From NCBI RefSeq assembly GCF_900142655.1, contig NZ_FRBQ01000001.1, positions 1,304,115 to 1,368,114 of the forward strand: a stretch of DNA of 64,000 nucleotides. Direction: 5' to 3'. Position numbers and translations under genes: made by a program. Within the stretch, counting starts at the first letter, position 1. Each line of letters begins with the position of its first letter. Positions 16,788 to 25,815 of the stretch are shown here, piece by piece. The DNA comes from Phytopseudomonas punonensis (lineage in GTDB: Bacteria; Pseudomonadota; Gammaproteobacteria; Pseudomonadales; Pseudomonadaceae). The notes beneath the pieces are model-generated. The model saw only the letters and a program-made list of their open reading frames with translations, had not been told where the DNA came from and did no database searches.

Positions 16788-19520
16788 TCAACCGGCGACC
16801 ACCGGCAGTTCGATGCGGAAACAGGCCCCGCCATCCTGGTTGCTCACGCTCAGCTTCCCACCCATCTGATTGACCAAGCCATAGCTTACGGACAGCCCTA
16901 GCCCGGTACCCTTGCCCACTGGCTTGGTGGTGAAGAACGGGTCGAACACCCGATCCAGCAGCAGCGGATCGATGCCACCGGCATTGTCCTGAACGTGCAC
17001 GATCACCTTGTCGCCCTCGCAGTCACTGCGCAGCAGGATACTGGGCTCCAGTTCGGGATGCTTGTCCCGTGCGCTGAGCAGCGCGTCCTTGGCGTTGACC
17101 AAGAGGTTGATGATCACCTGCTCGAGCTGGTCGGCATGCCCGCGCACCTGGGGCGTGCCGCACAGCTGCAGGGTCAGGTCGATGTCACGGACCAGTTCGC
17201 CCTCGCGGATCAGGGTCACGGCGCCCTCGATGGCATCGTCCGGGCTGAACAGGTCGTCTTCGACCTCGGAGCGCCGCCCGAAAATGCGCATGTGATTGAT
17301 GATCTTCGCCGCACGGGTGATCTGCTGCTCGATACGCCCCAGCTTGTTCTTCAGGTACTCGGTGTTGGCCGAACCATTTTCCACGCCCTTGAGGGTGTTG
17401 GTCAGGGCGATGCGCATGACGTTGAGCGGCTGGTTGATCTCGTGTGCAAGCCCCGTGGCCATCTCGCCCAGCACCGCCATCTTGGCGCTCTGGTTGAGCA
17501 TCTGCCGGGCCTTCTGCAGTTCGGTGTCATCGCGGCCGACGGCCTGTACTTCGAGCAGCTTGCCGCGCTCATCGAACACGCCACGCTCGGACAGCACCCA
17601 CCAGATGTGCTCACGGCCCGGCAAATCCATACGCACAAGCGCCGTGCCGACCGGCTCTTCGGGCGTCAGCCGGCGATGCCGCTCGCGAAACTGGGTAAGC
17701 TCCTGCGCCGACAGATAGGTCGCCAGGCTGGTGCCCGGCAGACTCTCCTGGCGAATGCCCAGATACTGAGCCAACGGACGGTTGGCGTAGACCAGGGTGA
17801 GATCAGGCCGATAGCGGCAGATGATCGCTGGAGAATCCTCGACGAGGATGCGATAGCGCTCCTCACTTTCACGCACGCGCTCGGCAGCTAGGGCAGCGTC
17901 GGTCACGTCAAGGCACAGGCCGACCGCTTCGATCGGGATGCCACGCTCGTCGCGCAGCAACTTGGCCTCGTCCTGCAACCAGTGATAGCGCCCTTCGCGG
18001 TCGATCAGCCGGTAGCGGCAACTGGCAGCACCCTGACTAAGCAAGGCGCGGGTGTGGCTGAAGTAAATGTCTCGATCATCGGGATGGATGAAATCGGCCA
18101 TGCCGCGCTGTACGAAATCCTCCAGCGTCCAGCCCAGCAGCGCACTGCTGCTATCGCTACAGAACACCGGCACGAACACCCCGTCGTCATAGCGATGCAC
18201 GTAGATCAATGCCGGCGCGCTGGCGACCAGACTCTTCAGGCGGGCGGTCGCGGCGTCGGCTTCGACCTCCTTGAGCTTCATGTCGTTGATGTCCAGCACG
18301 GCGCCGACGATACGGCGCTGGCCGTTGGCATTGAGCACGCGCGTGTGAATGCGAAACCAGCACAAGGCGTTGTCGGCATCACGCAGGCGCACCACCTGCT
18401 CGAACGCACGACCGCTCAGCTCGGCGTCCCCCAGGCGAATGCGAAACTCGTCGCGATCCGCCGGGCTGAGCAGCTCCAGCCAGTCGGCCAAGGTAACCGC
18501 CGAGCCCTGCGCGAAAGCGAAGCGCTGCATCAGGCAAGGCGCCAGCAGGAAGGCACCGCTACGCGGCACATATTCCCACCAGCCAGTACCCAGCAGGTTC
18601 TGCAGAATATCCACACGTTCGCCGTGCACCCGTCGCGTCTGCTCGTCGAGCCGTTGCAGCAAGGGCGCGGCGACGTGGGCGAAGAGGTCCAGCCAATCGC
18701 GGGTATTGAGTTCCGGCATGCTCTGGTGCGCGATGTATGGCGAGCACAGCAGCCAGGCGCGGATGCCCTGATGGTCGGCATAGGGCACCAGCCATACCGA
18801 GTCCGCGGCGTGCCATTCGGCAGCGCCGGCATCACCGCGTAGCCATTGCACCGGCTGGTCACCGGCATAGTGCTGCAGCTCCCGCGGCAGATGCTGACCG
18901 TCATCCCAGAAAACCGGGGTCAGCGCATCACGGTAATGGCCGACGACCTGCCAACCGCCGCGCTGAGCATCCGGTAACGCCAGTGCGGCACAGGCCAAAC
19001 GCAGCGGCTGGGCCATCGCGCCCAGCCAGTCATGGATGTGTCGGGGCAGTTCGACGCGCTCGGTGCCGCGCACGCTCTGCGCTACCACGCTGATTTGCGA
19101 GAACACCTGCAGGCGCTGCTCGCAGGCATGCAGCCTGGCGAGGAAGTCGCCAACCTCGAAGGCCTGCAGCGACCAACCCTGTATCTCCGCCTTCAACCAG
19201 CCCCTGGTGTGCAGGATGCCGCCATCGCGAGTAACGAACGACAGGTCGAGCATCTGCTGCACGAAGGCCGCCAGGTCGGTGACCAGATACCGACTCTGGC
19301 CATGCAGCAGTTGCTCCAGCGGCAACACCTGAGAAACGGCGATCGGCAGGCGATCAGAGAGGCTGCCGGAGACTTCGAAAACGCGCCCCAGGGCATCAAT
19401 GGACAGGTTCAGGCACGGGCTATTGGCTGATATGGATACCGGGGCCGGCGACAGTAAGCCTGCATCGAGCGGCGAGTGAGTGTCGTCGCCGCGTTTGAAC
19501 CAATCCTTGAAGACTTGCAT
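16788..19520 (-). CDS. pprA: PAS-domain sensor histidine kinase PprA
   Basis: This 910-residue kinase has an N-terminal region of about 300 residues of unknown sensing type, then two or three PAS domains (about 300-430, 430-550 and 555-680; PAS landmarks HPDDRDIYFSHTRAL and YRYRPDLTLVYANRPLA-like). A HisKA domain follows with LAHEINQPLNVMRI near residue 695, and a HATPase with NLLVNAKDAL, DNAGGIDP and GKGTGLGLS. No membrane segments were seen, so it is probably cytoplasmic. In P. aeruginosa pprA-fppA-pprB head the Tad locus, and the same order is present here. PprA phosphorylates PprB, which activates Tad pilus and Bap genes. I use ATG 19520; a GTG four codons upstream is possible. Confidence 0.85.
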   Translation of the reverse strand: MQVFKDWFKRGDDTHSPLDAGLLSPAPVSISANSPCLNLSIDALGRVFEVSGSLSDRLPIAVSQVLPLEQLLHGQSRYLVTDLAAFVQQMLDLSFVTRDGGILHTRGWLKAEIQGWSLQAFEVGDFLARLHACEQRLQVFSQISVVAQSVRGTERVELPRHIHDWLGAMAQPLRLACAALALPDAQRGGWQVVGHYRDALTPVFWDDGQHLPRELQHYAGDQPVQWLRGDAGAAEWHAADSVWLVPYADHQGIRAWLLCSPYIAHQSMPELNTRDWLDLFAHVAAPLLQRLDEQTRRVHGERVDILQNLLGTGWWEYVPRSGAFLLAPCLMQRFAFAQGSAVTLADWLELLSPADRDEFRIRLGDAELSGRAFEQVVRLRDADNALCWFRIHTRVLNANGQRRIVGAVLDINDMKLKEVEADAATARLKSLVASAPALIYVHRYDDGVFVPVFCSDSSSALLGWTLEDFVQRGMADFIHPDDRDIYFSHTRALLSQGAASCRYRLIDREGRYHWLQDEAKLLRDERGIPIEAVGLCLDVTDAALAAERVRESEERYRILVEDSPAIICRYRPDLTLVYANRPLAQYLGIRQESLPGTSLATYLSAQELTQFRERHRRLTPEEPVGTALVRMDLPGREHIWWVLSERGVFDERGKLLEVQAVGRDDTELQKARQMLNQSAKMAVLGEMATGLAHEINQPLNVMRIALTNTLKGVENGSANTEYLKNKLGRIEQQITRAAKIINHMRIFGRRSEVEDDLFSPDDAIEGAVTLIREGELVRDIDLTLQLCGTPQVRGHADQLEQVIINLLVNAKDALLSARDKHPELEPSILLRSDCEGDKVIVHVQDNAGGIDPLLLDRVFDPFFTTKPVGKGTGLGLSVSYGLVNQMGGKLSVSNQDGGACFRIELPVVAG

Positions 19521-19619
19521 TGTCCGGCCCACCTACCATGATTAGCGCCGCAGACGGATGAAGCGCCGTCGAAGTAAATCGGCAAACTCCACCCTCTTCC
19601 CTGGATACCCGTTGTCGCT

Positions 19620-20084
19620 ATGTCCTACTTCGTACTGCTCGGCTGGCTGGGTGCCTGTGCGCTGCAAGACGCCCAACAACGCAAGATAAGCAACCTGCTG
19701 ACCCTCGGCGGCCTGGGCGCGGCGCTTCTGTTTCTGCTAGCCTCAGGCAGCAGCCTTACCGGTGCCCCGCCACCGGCTGCCGCCATCGCCATGGGCGTGG
19801 CGTGCCTACTCTCACTGCCCGGTTACCTGACCCGGCAAATGGGCGCCGCCGATGTGAAGATGCTGCTGGCACTTGGCGCTGCCAGCGATGCCAGCCATGT
19901 GTTGTTCAGTGTGATCGGTGCGGCCTTGGTACAGGTCAGCTGGTTGGTGCTGGTTCGCGTCAAGCCAAGCATTCGCCTGGCACTTCCTGAAAAGTGGGTA
20001 GCACTGAGAGCAGCGACCACCCATAAAGCGCCCTATGCGCCGTTCCTATTCGCAGGCTTTGCACTCACGGGTATCTGGCTGTAG
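19620..20084 (+). CDS. fppA: Flp prepilin peptidase FppA (TadV/CpaA type)
   Basis: The 154-residue integral membrane aspartyl protease (A24 family) has an N-terminal Asp in LQDAQQRKISN (residue 20 region) and GAADVKMLLALG near residue 77. These are the two catalytic aspartates in the short CpaA/TadV layout without the N-methylase domain. Four to six hydrophobic segments span the protein. It cleaves the leader of Flp and of TadE/F pseudopilins. It lies between pprA (divergent) and pprB, as in P. aeruginosa. Confidence 0.9.
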   Translation: MSYFVLLGWLGACALQDAQQRKISNLLTLGGLGAALLFLLASGSSLTGAPPPAAAIAMGVACLLSLPGYLTRQMGAADVKMLLALGAASDASHVLFSVIGAALVQVSWLVLVRVKPSIRLALPEKWVALRAATTHKAPYAPFLFAGFALTGIWL

Positions 20085-20246
20085 ATAACTGGCGCGCACT
20101 GCCCCGAGAATAACCAACGGCTGGAACTTCTCCTATAACACTAAAGTTATACATCGCTGGCTGCGAAACTTTTACAAGCCCTCACTTTTGACACCAACTT
20201 AGGCGATGACTATTCTCCGATTTGGTACCTATTTCCCAACAGGCAG

Positions 20247-20978
20247 ATGCTTCGCATGGATCGCATTAACACCTTGCGAATAATGATCGTTGACGACGAA
20301 CCGATCATTGTCGAGGAGCTCGCGGAGTTTCTCGATCAACAGGGTTATGACGTGACCGCATGTCATAACACGCAGGAAGCGTTGCATGCATTCCAAGAGG
20401 ATGAGCGCATCGCCCTTGTGCTCAGCGATATGCACATGCCAGGGCTTACCGGCGTGCAATTGGTGGGCGAGCTGGCCAGGCTGGCGCGGCCAGGGCGGCT
20501 TTATGAAACGGCAATTTTCACGGGCAGCACGGACAAGCAAGATGTCGTCCTCGCTCTGCGTGCCGGGGTAAGCGACTATTACCAAAAGCCCGTCAATCTG
20601 CAGGAGCTGCTAGCCGGTATTAAGCGACTGCATGAGCGCGTCGAGCAGAAGATCAGGGAACAGCAGATTCGCCAGCAGATTCAGGATCTCGCCGCTTCGC
20701 TGCATGAAATGCACAGCGAGCTGATACCCACCATGCCAGTCAAGAACGTTGCGCAGATGAGCACATCGGCAGATGGCATTCCCGAGCCGTTCGACAAACT
20801 GTCAAGAAGGCAATTGGCAGTCGCTCAACTTATCGCCAAAGGAATGACCAACTATCAAATATCCTGCGAACTGGGTATTACGGAAAATACCGTCAAACTT
20901 TATGTTTCCCAGATATTGAGACTGACACGCGTACATAACCGCACGCAGTTAGCGCTCTCTTATCCATCCCACGGGTAA
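20247..20978 (+). CDS. pprB: Response regulator PprB (REC + LuxR-type HTH)
   Basis: The 243-residue regulator has an N-terminal receiver domain (MIVDDEPIIVEE, phosphoacceptor in VLSDMHMPG near residue 65, and KP switch lysine in YYQKPVN near 115). A linker helix (KIREQQIRQQIQDL) and a C-terminal LuxR/NarL HTH follow (LSRRQLAVAQLIAKGMTN to VKLYVSQILRLTRV, about 185-240). Position after fppA and before the tad genes matches PprB of P. aeruginosa, the activator of Tad pili and the BapA adhesin. Both targets are in this window. Confidence 0.87.
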   Translation: MLRMDRINTLRIMIVDDEPIIVEELAEFLDQQGYDVTACHNTQEALHAFQEDERIALVLSDMHMPGLTGVQLVGELARLARPGRLYETAIFTGSTDKQDVVLALRAGVSDYYQKPVNLQELLAGIKRLHERVEQKIREQQIRQQIQDLAASLHEMHSELIPTMPVKNVAQMSTSADGIPEPFDKLSRRQLAVAQLIAKGMTNYQISCELGITENTVKLYVSQILRLTRVHNRTQLALSYPSHG

Positions 20979-21080
20979 AGTTTGTAAGCAGAAAACAGCG
21001 TTTCGCTAGCCTATTATTGCAACCTTGTTAAAGCAGCACTGGCTGTACAACTTCCGCCTGACTCTTTACGGCCAACATTC

Positions 21081-21359
21081 TCACTCGCCGAGTTCTCCGC
21101 CTGCCTCCTGTTCGAAGAACTGCGGGATTGGATGCTTGTGGCTGTCGAGCCAGCGCTGCATGGCCAGCTCGCGCTCAGCCGGCGTAGCGACCTGAGGGTG
21201 AGGCGACGCCAGCTGACCTTCGCGCTGCAGGCGCAGCCAATGAGCCGTCTGGCTCTGCACCTCGTCGGCCACCAGCCCACGTCCGCCACCTTCGTCTGCC
21301 GCCATGCAGAGCGTCGGCAGAGCTGCCAGCAACGCACAAGTTACGATCAATCCTTTCAT
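21081..21359 (-). CDS. DUF3613-family exported protein
   Basis: This 92-residue protein has a signal peptide (MKGLIVTCALLAALPTLCMA) and a short mature part. The signature QSQTAHWLRLQREGQLASP and PAERELAMQRWLDSHKHPIP fits DUF3613, a small periplasmic family common at the end of Pseudomonas tad loci. A strong AGGAGG lies upstream of the ATG. It is the last gene of the tadZ-to-tadD transcript; its function in pilus assembly is unknown. Confidence 0.82.
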   Translation of the reverse strand: MKGLIVTCALLAALPTLCMAADEGGGRGLVADEVQSQTAHWLRLQREGQLASPHPQVATPAERELAMQRWLDSHKHPIPQFFEQEAGGELGE

Positions 21360-21395
21360 GGTGCTTTCCTCCTGGCAGCCAGAGCTGGCCGGGTT

Positions 21396-22775
21396 TCAGT
21401 TCACGCTGACAGATTCAGTCCCCACCGGCTCGACACGCACGAAGCCACCATCGTCCGGCACGATCAAACGACCCGCGCGCATTTCAATACCGGCTCGTGC
21501 AGGTTGTTGAACCGCAGCTGCGGGTGCAGCGGCAGGTGCCACTGGAGCACTTGCAACGACAGGTGCCGGGGCGGCAACAGGCGCACGAACGACCGGAGCT
21601 GCCGGTGCCGTGATGACCTGAGGTGCTGCAGCCACCTCACGCTTGGCTGGAGCAGGTGCGACTGCAACCGCTGCGGGCGCAGGCTTTGCAGCCACGGTGG
21701 CAGGTGCTGGAGCACTCGCCACAACCGATCTGCTCTCGGCCACCGGCGCAACAGGCGCGCGAACGACCGGGGCGGGCACGGCTGGGGTTTTGGCAGGCTG
21801 GACGGCGGCCACTTGCTCAGCGAACGCCGGCTTGGCTGCAGCACTGGCAAGCGACAACGGAACCACAGGCGTCGGCCGGAAATTGGAAAGCCGTGGTGCT
21901 GGCACGGAGGGAGGCGCCGCAGCGACGCTTGGCTGTACCGCCGGAACCACCGGCTTGCTGAGCAGCGCGGATTTTGTCGGCGTAGCAACAGGTTGATCAG
22001 CTGGCACCACACGCGGTTCGGCCGCAGGCGTGGCAGGAATCACACGAACTACAGGAGTCTGCTGCATGACAGGTGCAACGGCAGCTGGCGATACTGGCTG
22101 GCTGGCGCTCTTGCTGCGCATCGCCTGGGCACGCTCTTCAGCAGCGCGCAGCTGAGCAGCCGAAAAGCCCATGCGCTCGGCCAGGGCGTTGGCCTGCGGG
22201 CGCATGCCCTGATAAATCAGCAGGGTCAGCAGGTTCAGCGCGGGCTGCTGTTCGGTTTCATTGAGTTCCAAGGCGGTCAGCAGTTCAAAGCGGGCTTCAT
22301 CCAGACGCCCCAGGTTCATGTACACCACGCCCAGATCGTTGCGGATCGGCGCGCTGGTAGGGTCTAGGCTGGCCGCCAGGCGCAGGTGTTCCAGTGCCTC
22401 GGGGTAACGTCCTGCCGCGCTGGCCAGTTGGCCGAGGCCCTGTTCGCCTTGGGCCTTGAGGCAGGTACCAGTCAGGCTGGAGTACAGCTCGCCGGCTTCC
22501 GGGCGATTCAGCGAACGCAGAATGCGTGCTTTGGATAAACGCGCTTGCGGCAGGTTGGCCGGCAGCCGCTCTAGATTGGCCAACGCTGCGTGCAGGCGAC
22601 CTTCCTCCGCGGTTTTGTGCGCGAGGTTCAATGCCAGTTCCTGATCCTGAGACAACGGCGCGCAGGCCATCGGCGTCGCCTGGGCCTTGCTCGTCAACCA
22701 GGGCGACTGCGCCGGGCCGTTCGCGCAGCCCGCCAACAATCCCATCACGCCCACTACGGTCACTACACGCTTCAT
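21396..22775 (-). CDS. tadD: TadD-like TPR lipoprotein of the Tad pilus
   Basis: The protein has 459 residues from ATG 22775, which overlaps the tadC stop as ATGA. Residues 1-17 form a lipoprotein signal (VMGLLAGC, acylated Cys17). TPR-like helices run from about 40 to 210 (AAGRYPEALEHLRLAASL, NDLGVVYMNLGRLDEA). The C-terminal half (about 230-440) is an unusually long low-complexity Ala/Pro/Val region that ends in a short conserved tail (IEMRAGRLIVPDDGGF). TadD supports secretin assembly at the outer membrane. The A/P/V tail may be a flexible spacer across the periplasm. Confidence 0.88.
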   Translation of the reverse strand: MKRVVTVVGVMGLLAGCANGPAQSPWLTSKAQATPMACAPLSQDQELALNLAHKTAEEGRLHAALANLERLPANLPQARLSKARILRSLNRPEAGELYSSLTGTCLKAQGEQGLGQLASAAGRYPEALEHLRLAASLDPTSAPIRNDLGVVYMNLGRLDEARFELLTALELNETEQQPALNLLTLLIYQGMRPQANALAERMGFSAAQLRAAEERAQAMRSKSASQPVSPAAVAPVMQQTPVVRVIPATPAAEPRVVPADQPVATPTKSALLSKPVVPAVQPSVAAAPPSVPAPRLSNFRPTPVVPLSLASAAAKPAFAEQVAAVQPAKTPAVPAPVVRAPVAPVAESRSVVASAPAPATVAAKPAPAAVAVAPAPAKREVAAAPQVITAPAAPVVRAPVAAPAPVVASAPVAPAAAPAAAVQQPARAGIEMRAGRLIVPDDGGFVRVEPVGTESVSVN

Positions 22776-23662
22776 CTCATCTCCCCCAGAGCTCCGACAA
22801 TCGCAATAAATCCGGGCCCCGCCAATACGATCAACAACGCCGGAAACAGGAACACCATCATGATGACGGACATCTTGCCGGACAGTTTGGATACCCTTTC
22901 TTCGAGCGCCGTATGGTGCCGGTCGTCGATCAATTCCTTGAGCCGCAGCAACGAGGCCATGGCACCGCCGCCCTGGACGATAAGCTGTTCGAGGATCACC
23001 ACGCAATCGGTCACCTCATAGACTTCCAGAAGGGCCGCCATGTCACGTAATTCGCGGCCCAATTCGAGCCCCGCGTCCACCCGCGTCAACACTTGGCGCA
23101 GCTCTGCGCTCAGGTTGGGCAGGATGCCTTCGGCCTCCTTGGCCAGCACCCTCAAGCCCTGCTCGACGGTCATGCCGACGTCGAAGAGGATGCGTAGCAG
23201 CGGGATGAATGTCGTCACCTCTTCGGCCAATGCTTCCTGACGACTTTTCGCCGCCCAGGCCAGCCAGCGCTTGGGCAACAGGTAACCAATGCCGAGGGCA
23301 AAAACCGGCGCCAGCCACGCGGGCTGCGGCGGGCGGCTCATCAACAGCTGGACGACGATGACGATCAGCAGCAGTACGACTGGTGTACCCAGTTGTATGA
23401 ACGAAAACATCGATTGCTGGCTGCGCTTGCGCCAGCCCAGCCGATTGAGCAGCTGTTGGGTTTCCTGATCCATGCTCAGGGTGCGGCGGCCCAGGGAGCT
23501 GCCGCCGATGCCGCGCATCACGCCGCCACCCGAGACCCGGGACAAGGTGCCCATGCGCTGGCTGAACTGGCGGCGCGCGCGCAGATCGCAATAGGCCAGG
23601 TACACGAACAGCAGCGCCAGCAGCAGCTGAAGTAAGGCACTGAGCAGCAGAAACGAGCTCAT
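22772..23662 (-). CDS. tadC: Tad inner-membrane platform protein TadC
   Basis: The protein has 296 residues from ATG 23662, overlapping the end of tadB. It belongs to the type II secretion F (GSPII_F) family: hydrophobic segments near 5-25, 95-115, 115-140 and 265-290 frame a cytoplasmic domain with EEVTTFIPLLRILFDVGMTVEQGL. The C-terminus LFPALLIVLAGPGFIAI is typical. TadB and TadC form the platform on which the TadA ATPase acts. Confidence 0.92.
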   Translation of the reverse strand: MSSFLLLSALLQLLLALLFVYLAYCDLRARRQFSQRMGTLSRVSGGGVMRGIGGSSLGRRTLSMDQETQQLLNRLGWRKRSQQSMFSFIQLGTPVVLLLIVIVVQLLMSRPPQPAWLAPVFALGIGYLLPKRWLAWAAKSRQEALAEEVTTFIPLLRILFDVGMTVEQGLRVLAKEAEGILPNLSAELRQVLTRVDAGLELGRELRDMAALLEVYEVTDCVVILEQLIVQGGGAMASLLRLKELIDDRHHTALEERVSKLSGKMSVIMMVFLFPALLIVLAGPGFIAIVGALGEMR

Positions 23663-24543
23663 TACAGGCTCCTCAGCATGCGCCAGAGCGCCAGACTGCC
23701 GACCGCCTGCAGGACGAACGCCAGCAATAGCACCATGCGGCCTGATGATTCGTGCCACATGCCCAGCATGAACTGCGGATTGGTCATGAAGATGTAGCAC
23801 GCCAGCGCCAATGGCAGCCCGCCCATCACGTATGCGCTGATGCGGGTTTCGCCAGTCAGCGCGCGCAGTTTTCGGGCGCTGTGTTCGCGTTCGCGAATCA
23901 GCCTGATCAGGTTGTTCAGCAGTTCGCTACTGTTGCCGCCATAACGCTGATTGACGCGCACGCCCAGGGCCAGCACCTGGAATTCATCGCGCTCGTAAAG
24001 GTCGGCGAAGTCCTGCAACGCATCGCCCAATGCCATCCCGCGTTGCACATTGCGCTGCGTGCGTGCCAAGGCGCCACGCAACGGTTGTGGCGCCGTTTCC
24101 ATGGCCAGCATCAGGGCGTCGCCCAGCGCACGGCCGGACTTGAGGCTGCGAATCACCTGATCGAGAAACACCGGCAGCTGTTCGATCATGCGCAGCACTC
24201 GGCGGCGATAACGCAGCGCGATGAACACGCGGCCAACCAGCAATGGCCCCAACAGCATGATCAACAGACCCAGCCAGTGGCCGACGATCAACCCCAGCAC
24301 CGCGCCGAGCAACCAGATGAACAGCCAAAGGCCGAGCCCCTGACGCGGCTTGCTGAAGCCGGCACGCAGGAGCAGCTTGTCCAGGTGGCTGATGGATGAC
24401 GCCTGCAGCGGCTCCGGCTGGTCCGCGAGCAGGCGCTGGATCACCTGCTCCGAGGCCGCCTGCTCACGGCTCCTGCGCAGCATCAGCAGACCCGTCGCCA
24501 GTAGCGTCAGGCAGATCCCCCACAGCAGCATCGACGCGTTCAT
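23662..24543 (-). CDS. tadB: Tad inner-membrane platform protein TadB
   Basis: The 293-residue GSPII_F family protein has an N-terminal helix, a central pair of helices (about 75-115) and C-terminal helices. The cytoplasmic domain includes LPVFLDQVIRSLKSGRALGDAL and RYGGNSSELLNNLIRLIRER, characteristic of TadB. It lies 30 bases after tadA and overlaps tadC by one base (TAATG), so the three are translationally coupled. Confidence 0.92.
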   Translation of the reverse strand: MNASMLLWGICLTLLATGLLMLRRSREQAASEQVIQRLLADQPEPLQASSISHLDKLLLRAGFSKPRQGLGLWLFIWLLGAVLGLIVGHWLGLLIMLLGPLLVGRVFIALRYRRRVLRMIEQLPVFLDQVIRSLKSGRALGDALMLAMETAPQPLRGALARTQRNVQRGMALGDALQDFADLYERDEFQVLALGVRVNQRYGGNSSELLNNLIRLIREREHSARKLRALTGETRISAYVMGGLPLALACYIFMTNPQFMLGMWHESSGRMVLLLAFVLQAVGSLALWRMLRSL

Positions 24544-24573
24544 TGCGGCCCTACCTCCCCTGCGGCAGCGAGC

Positions 24574-25815
24574 TTAATCACGGCGCAACTTGTGCCCCGC
24601 CGGGTTCGGTGCGTCGCGGCAAAAGGTGCCGCTGCCCGAGCGATCGAGACGGAACAGGGTGTTGGTGACGTACTGGTCCTCGCGCAAGCCAAGCACCTCG
24701 ACCACCTCGCTGATGCAGCGACGACCGTCGGGCAAGCGGGTCAGTTGAATCACCACGTCCAACGCTGCGCAGATGGTCTGGCGCAAGGTGCGCTCGCCCA
24801 CTTTTGCACCGGAGAAACCGACCAGGGTTTCCAGGCGCAGCAAGGCATCCTGGGCGTTATTGGCGTGTACAGTGCTCATCGAGCCGTCGTGACCAGTGTT
24901 CATGGCGGTCAGTACGTCGAGCACCTCAGCGCCGCGAATTTCGCCAAGCACGATGCGGTCCGGGCGCATACGCAGGGCGTTGCGCACCAGTTCACGGGCG
25001 GCGATCTGGCCAAAGCCCTCGGCGTTAGGCGGCCGGGTTTCCAGGCGCACCACGTGGTCGTGGAGCAGCTCCAGTTCGGCGGTGTCTTCGATGGTGACGA
25101 TGCGCTCGCGCGGGTCGATCATCTGGCTGAGCATGTTCAGCAGCGTGGTTTTGCCGGTGCCGGTGCCGCCACTGACCATGATGTTGCAGCGGCGCCTGAC
25201 CATCAGTTCCAGGCAACTGAGAATGGCTTGGTCCAGCGAGTTGCTGGCCAACAGGTCGGCACTGCGCAGCATGTCCTTGCGAAACTTGCGCACCGAGATG
25301 CACGGGCCGTCCAGCGCAACCGGCGGAATGATTGCGTTGATACGGCTGCCGTCAGGCATGCGCGCATCGACCATCGGTGACGACTCGTCAAGGCGCCGCC
25401 CAACCGGGGCGAGAATGCGCTGGATCACACGTAACACATGCTGATCATCGATAAAACGCAGGTCGCTAAGCTGCAGTACACCGTTGCGCTCGACGAACAC
25501 CCGGTGCGGACCGTTGACCAGAATTTCGCTGACGCCTTCATCCTTGAGCAGGATTTCCAGCGGACCGAAACCGGTGAGTTCATCCACCAATTCTTCGGCC
25601 AGGCGATCCACCTCATAGCGGGAGATGGCGATCTGGCGGCGGCTGACGTACTCACTGACCTGCTCGGAGACGAACAACGCCAGCGAGTTACGGGTGCCTT
25701 CCAGCAGGTTCTCGCCTTTCTCCTCCAGCGCATCGATCAGGTAGCGGTGCAGCACCGGCTTGAGATCGTGAACACCGACTCGTGTGCCACTGCCACCAAA
25801 TGGTCCTATGGGCAT
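24574..25815 (-). CDS. tadA: Tad pilus assembly ATPase TadA (CpaF family)
   Basis: The 413-residue secretion ATPase of the CpaF/TadA class powers Flp pilus extension, and in some systems retraction. Key motifs are Walker A GGTGTGKTT near residue 215, the Asp box region TIEDTAELEL, Walker B LGEIRGAE near 297 and the His box STVHANNAQDALLRLE near 325. An N-terminal domain with LTGFGPLEILLKDEGVSEI precedes them. Start MPIGPF overlaps the tadZ stop (TAATG). Confidence 0.94.
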   Translation of the reverse strand: MPIGPFGGSGTRVGVHDLKPVLHRYLIDALEEKGENLLEGTRNSLALFVSEQVSEYVSRRQIAISRYEVDRLAEELVDELTGFGPLEILLKDEGVSEILVNGPHRVFVERNGVLQLSDLRFIDDQHVLRVIQRILAPVGRRLDESSPMVDARMPDGSRINAIIPPVALDGPCISVRKFRKDMLRSADLLASNSLDQAILSCLELMVRRRCNIMVSGGTGTGKTTLLNMLSQMIDPRERIVTIEDTAELELLHDHVVRLETRPPNAEGFGQIAARELVRNALRMRPDRIVLGEIRGAEVLDVLTAMNTGHDGSMSTVHANNAQDALLRLETLVGFSGAKVGERTLRQTICAALDVVIQLTRLPDGRRCISEVVEVLGLREDQYVTNTLFRLDRSGSGTFCRDAPNPAGHKLRRD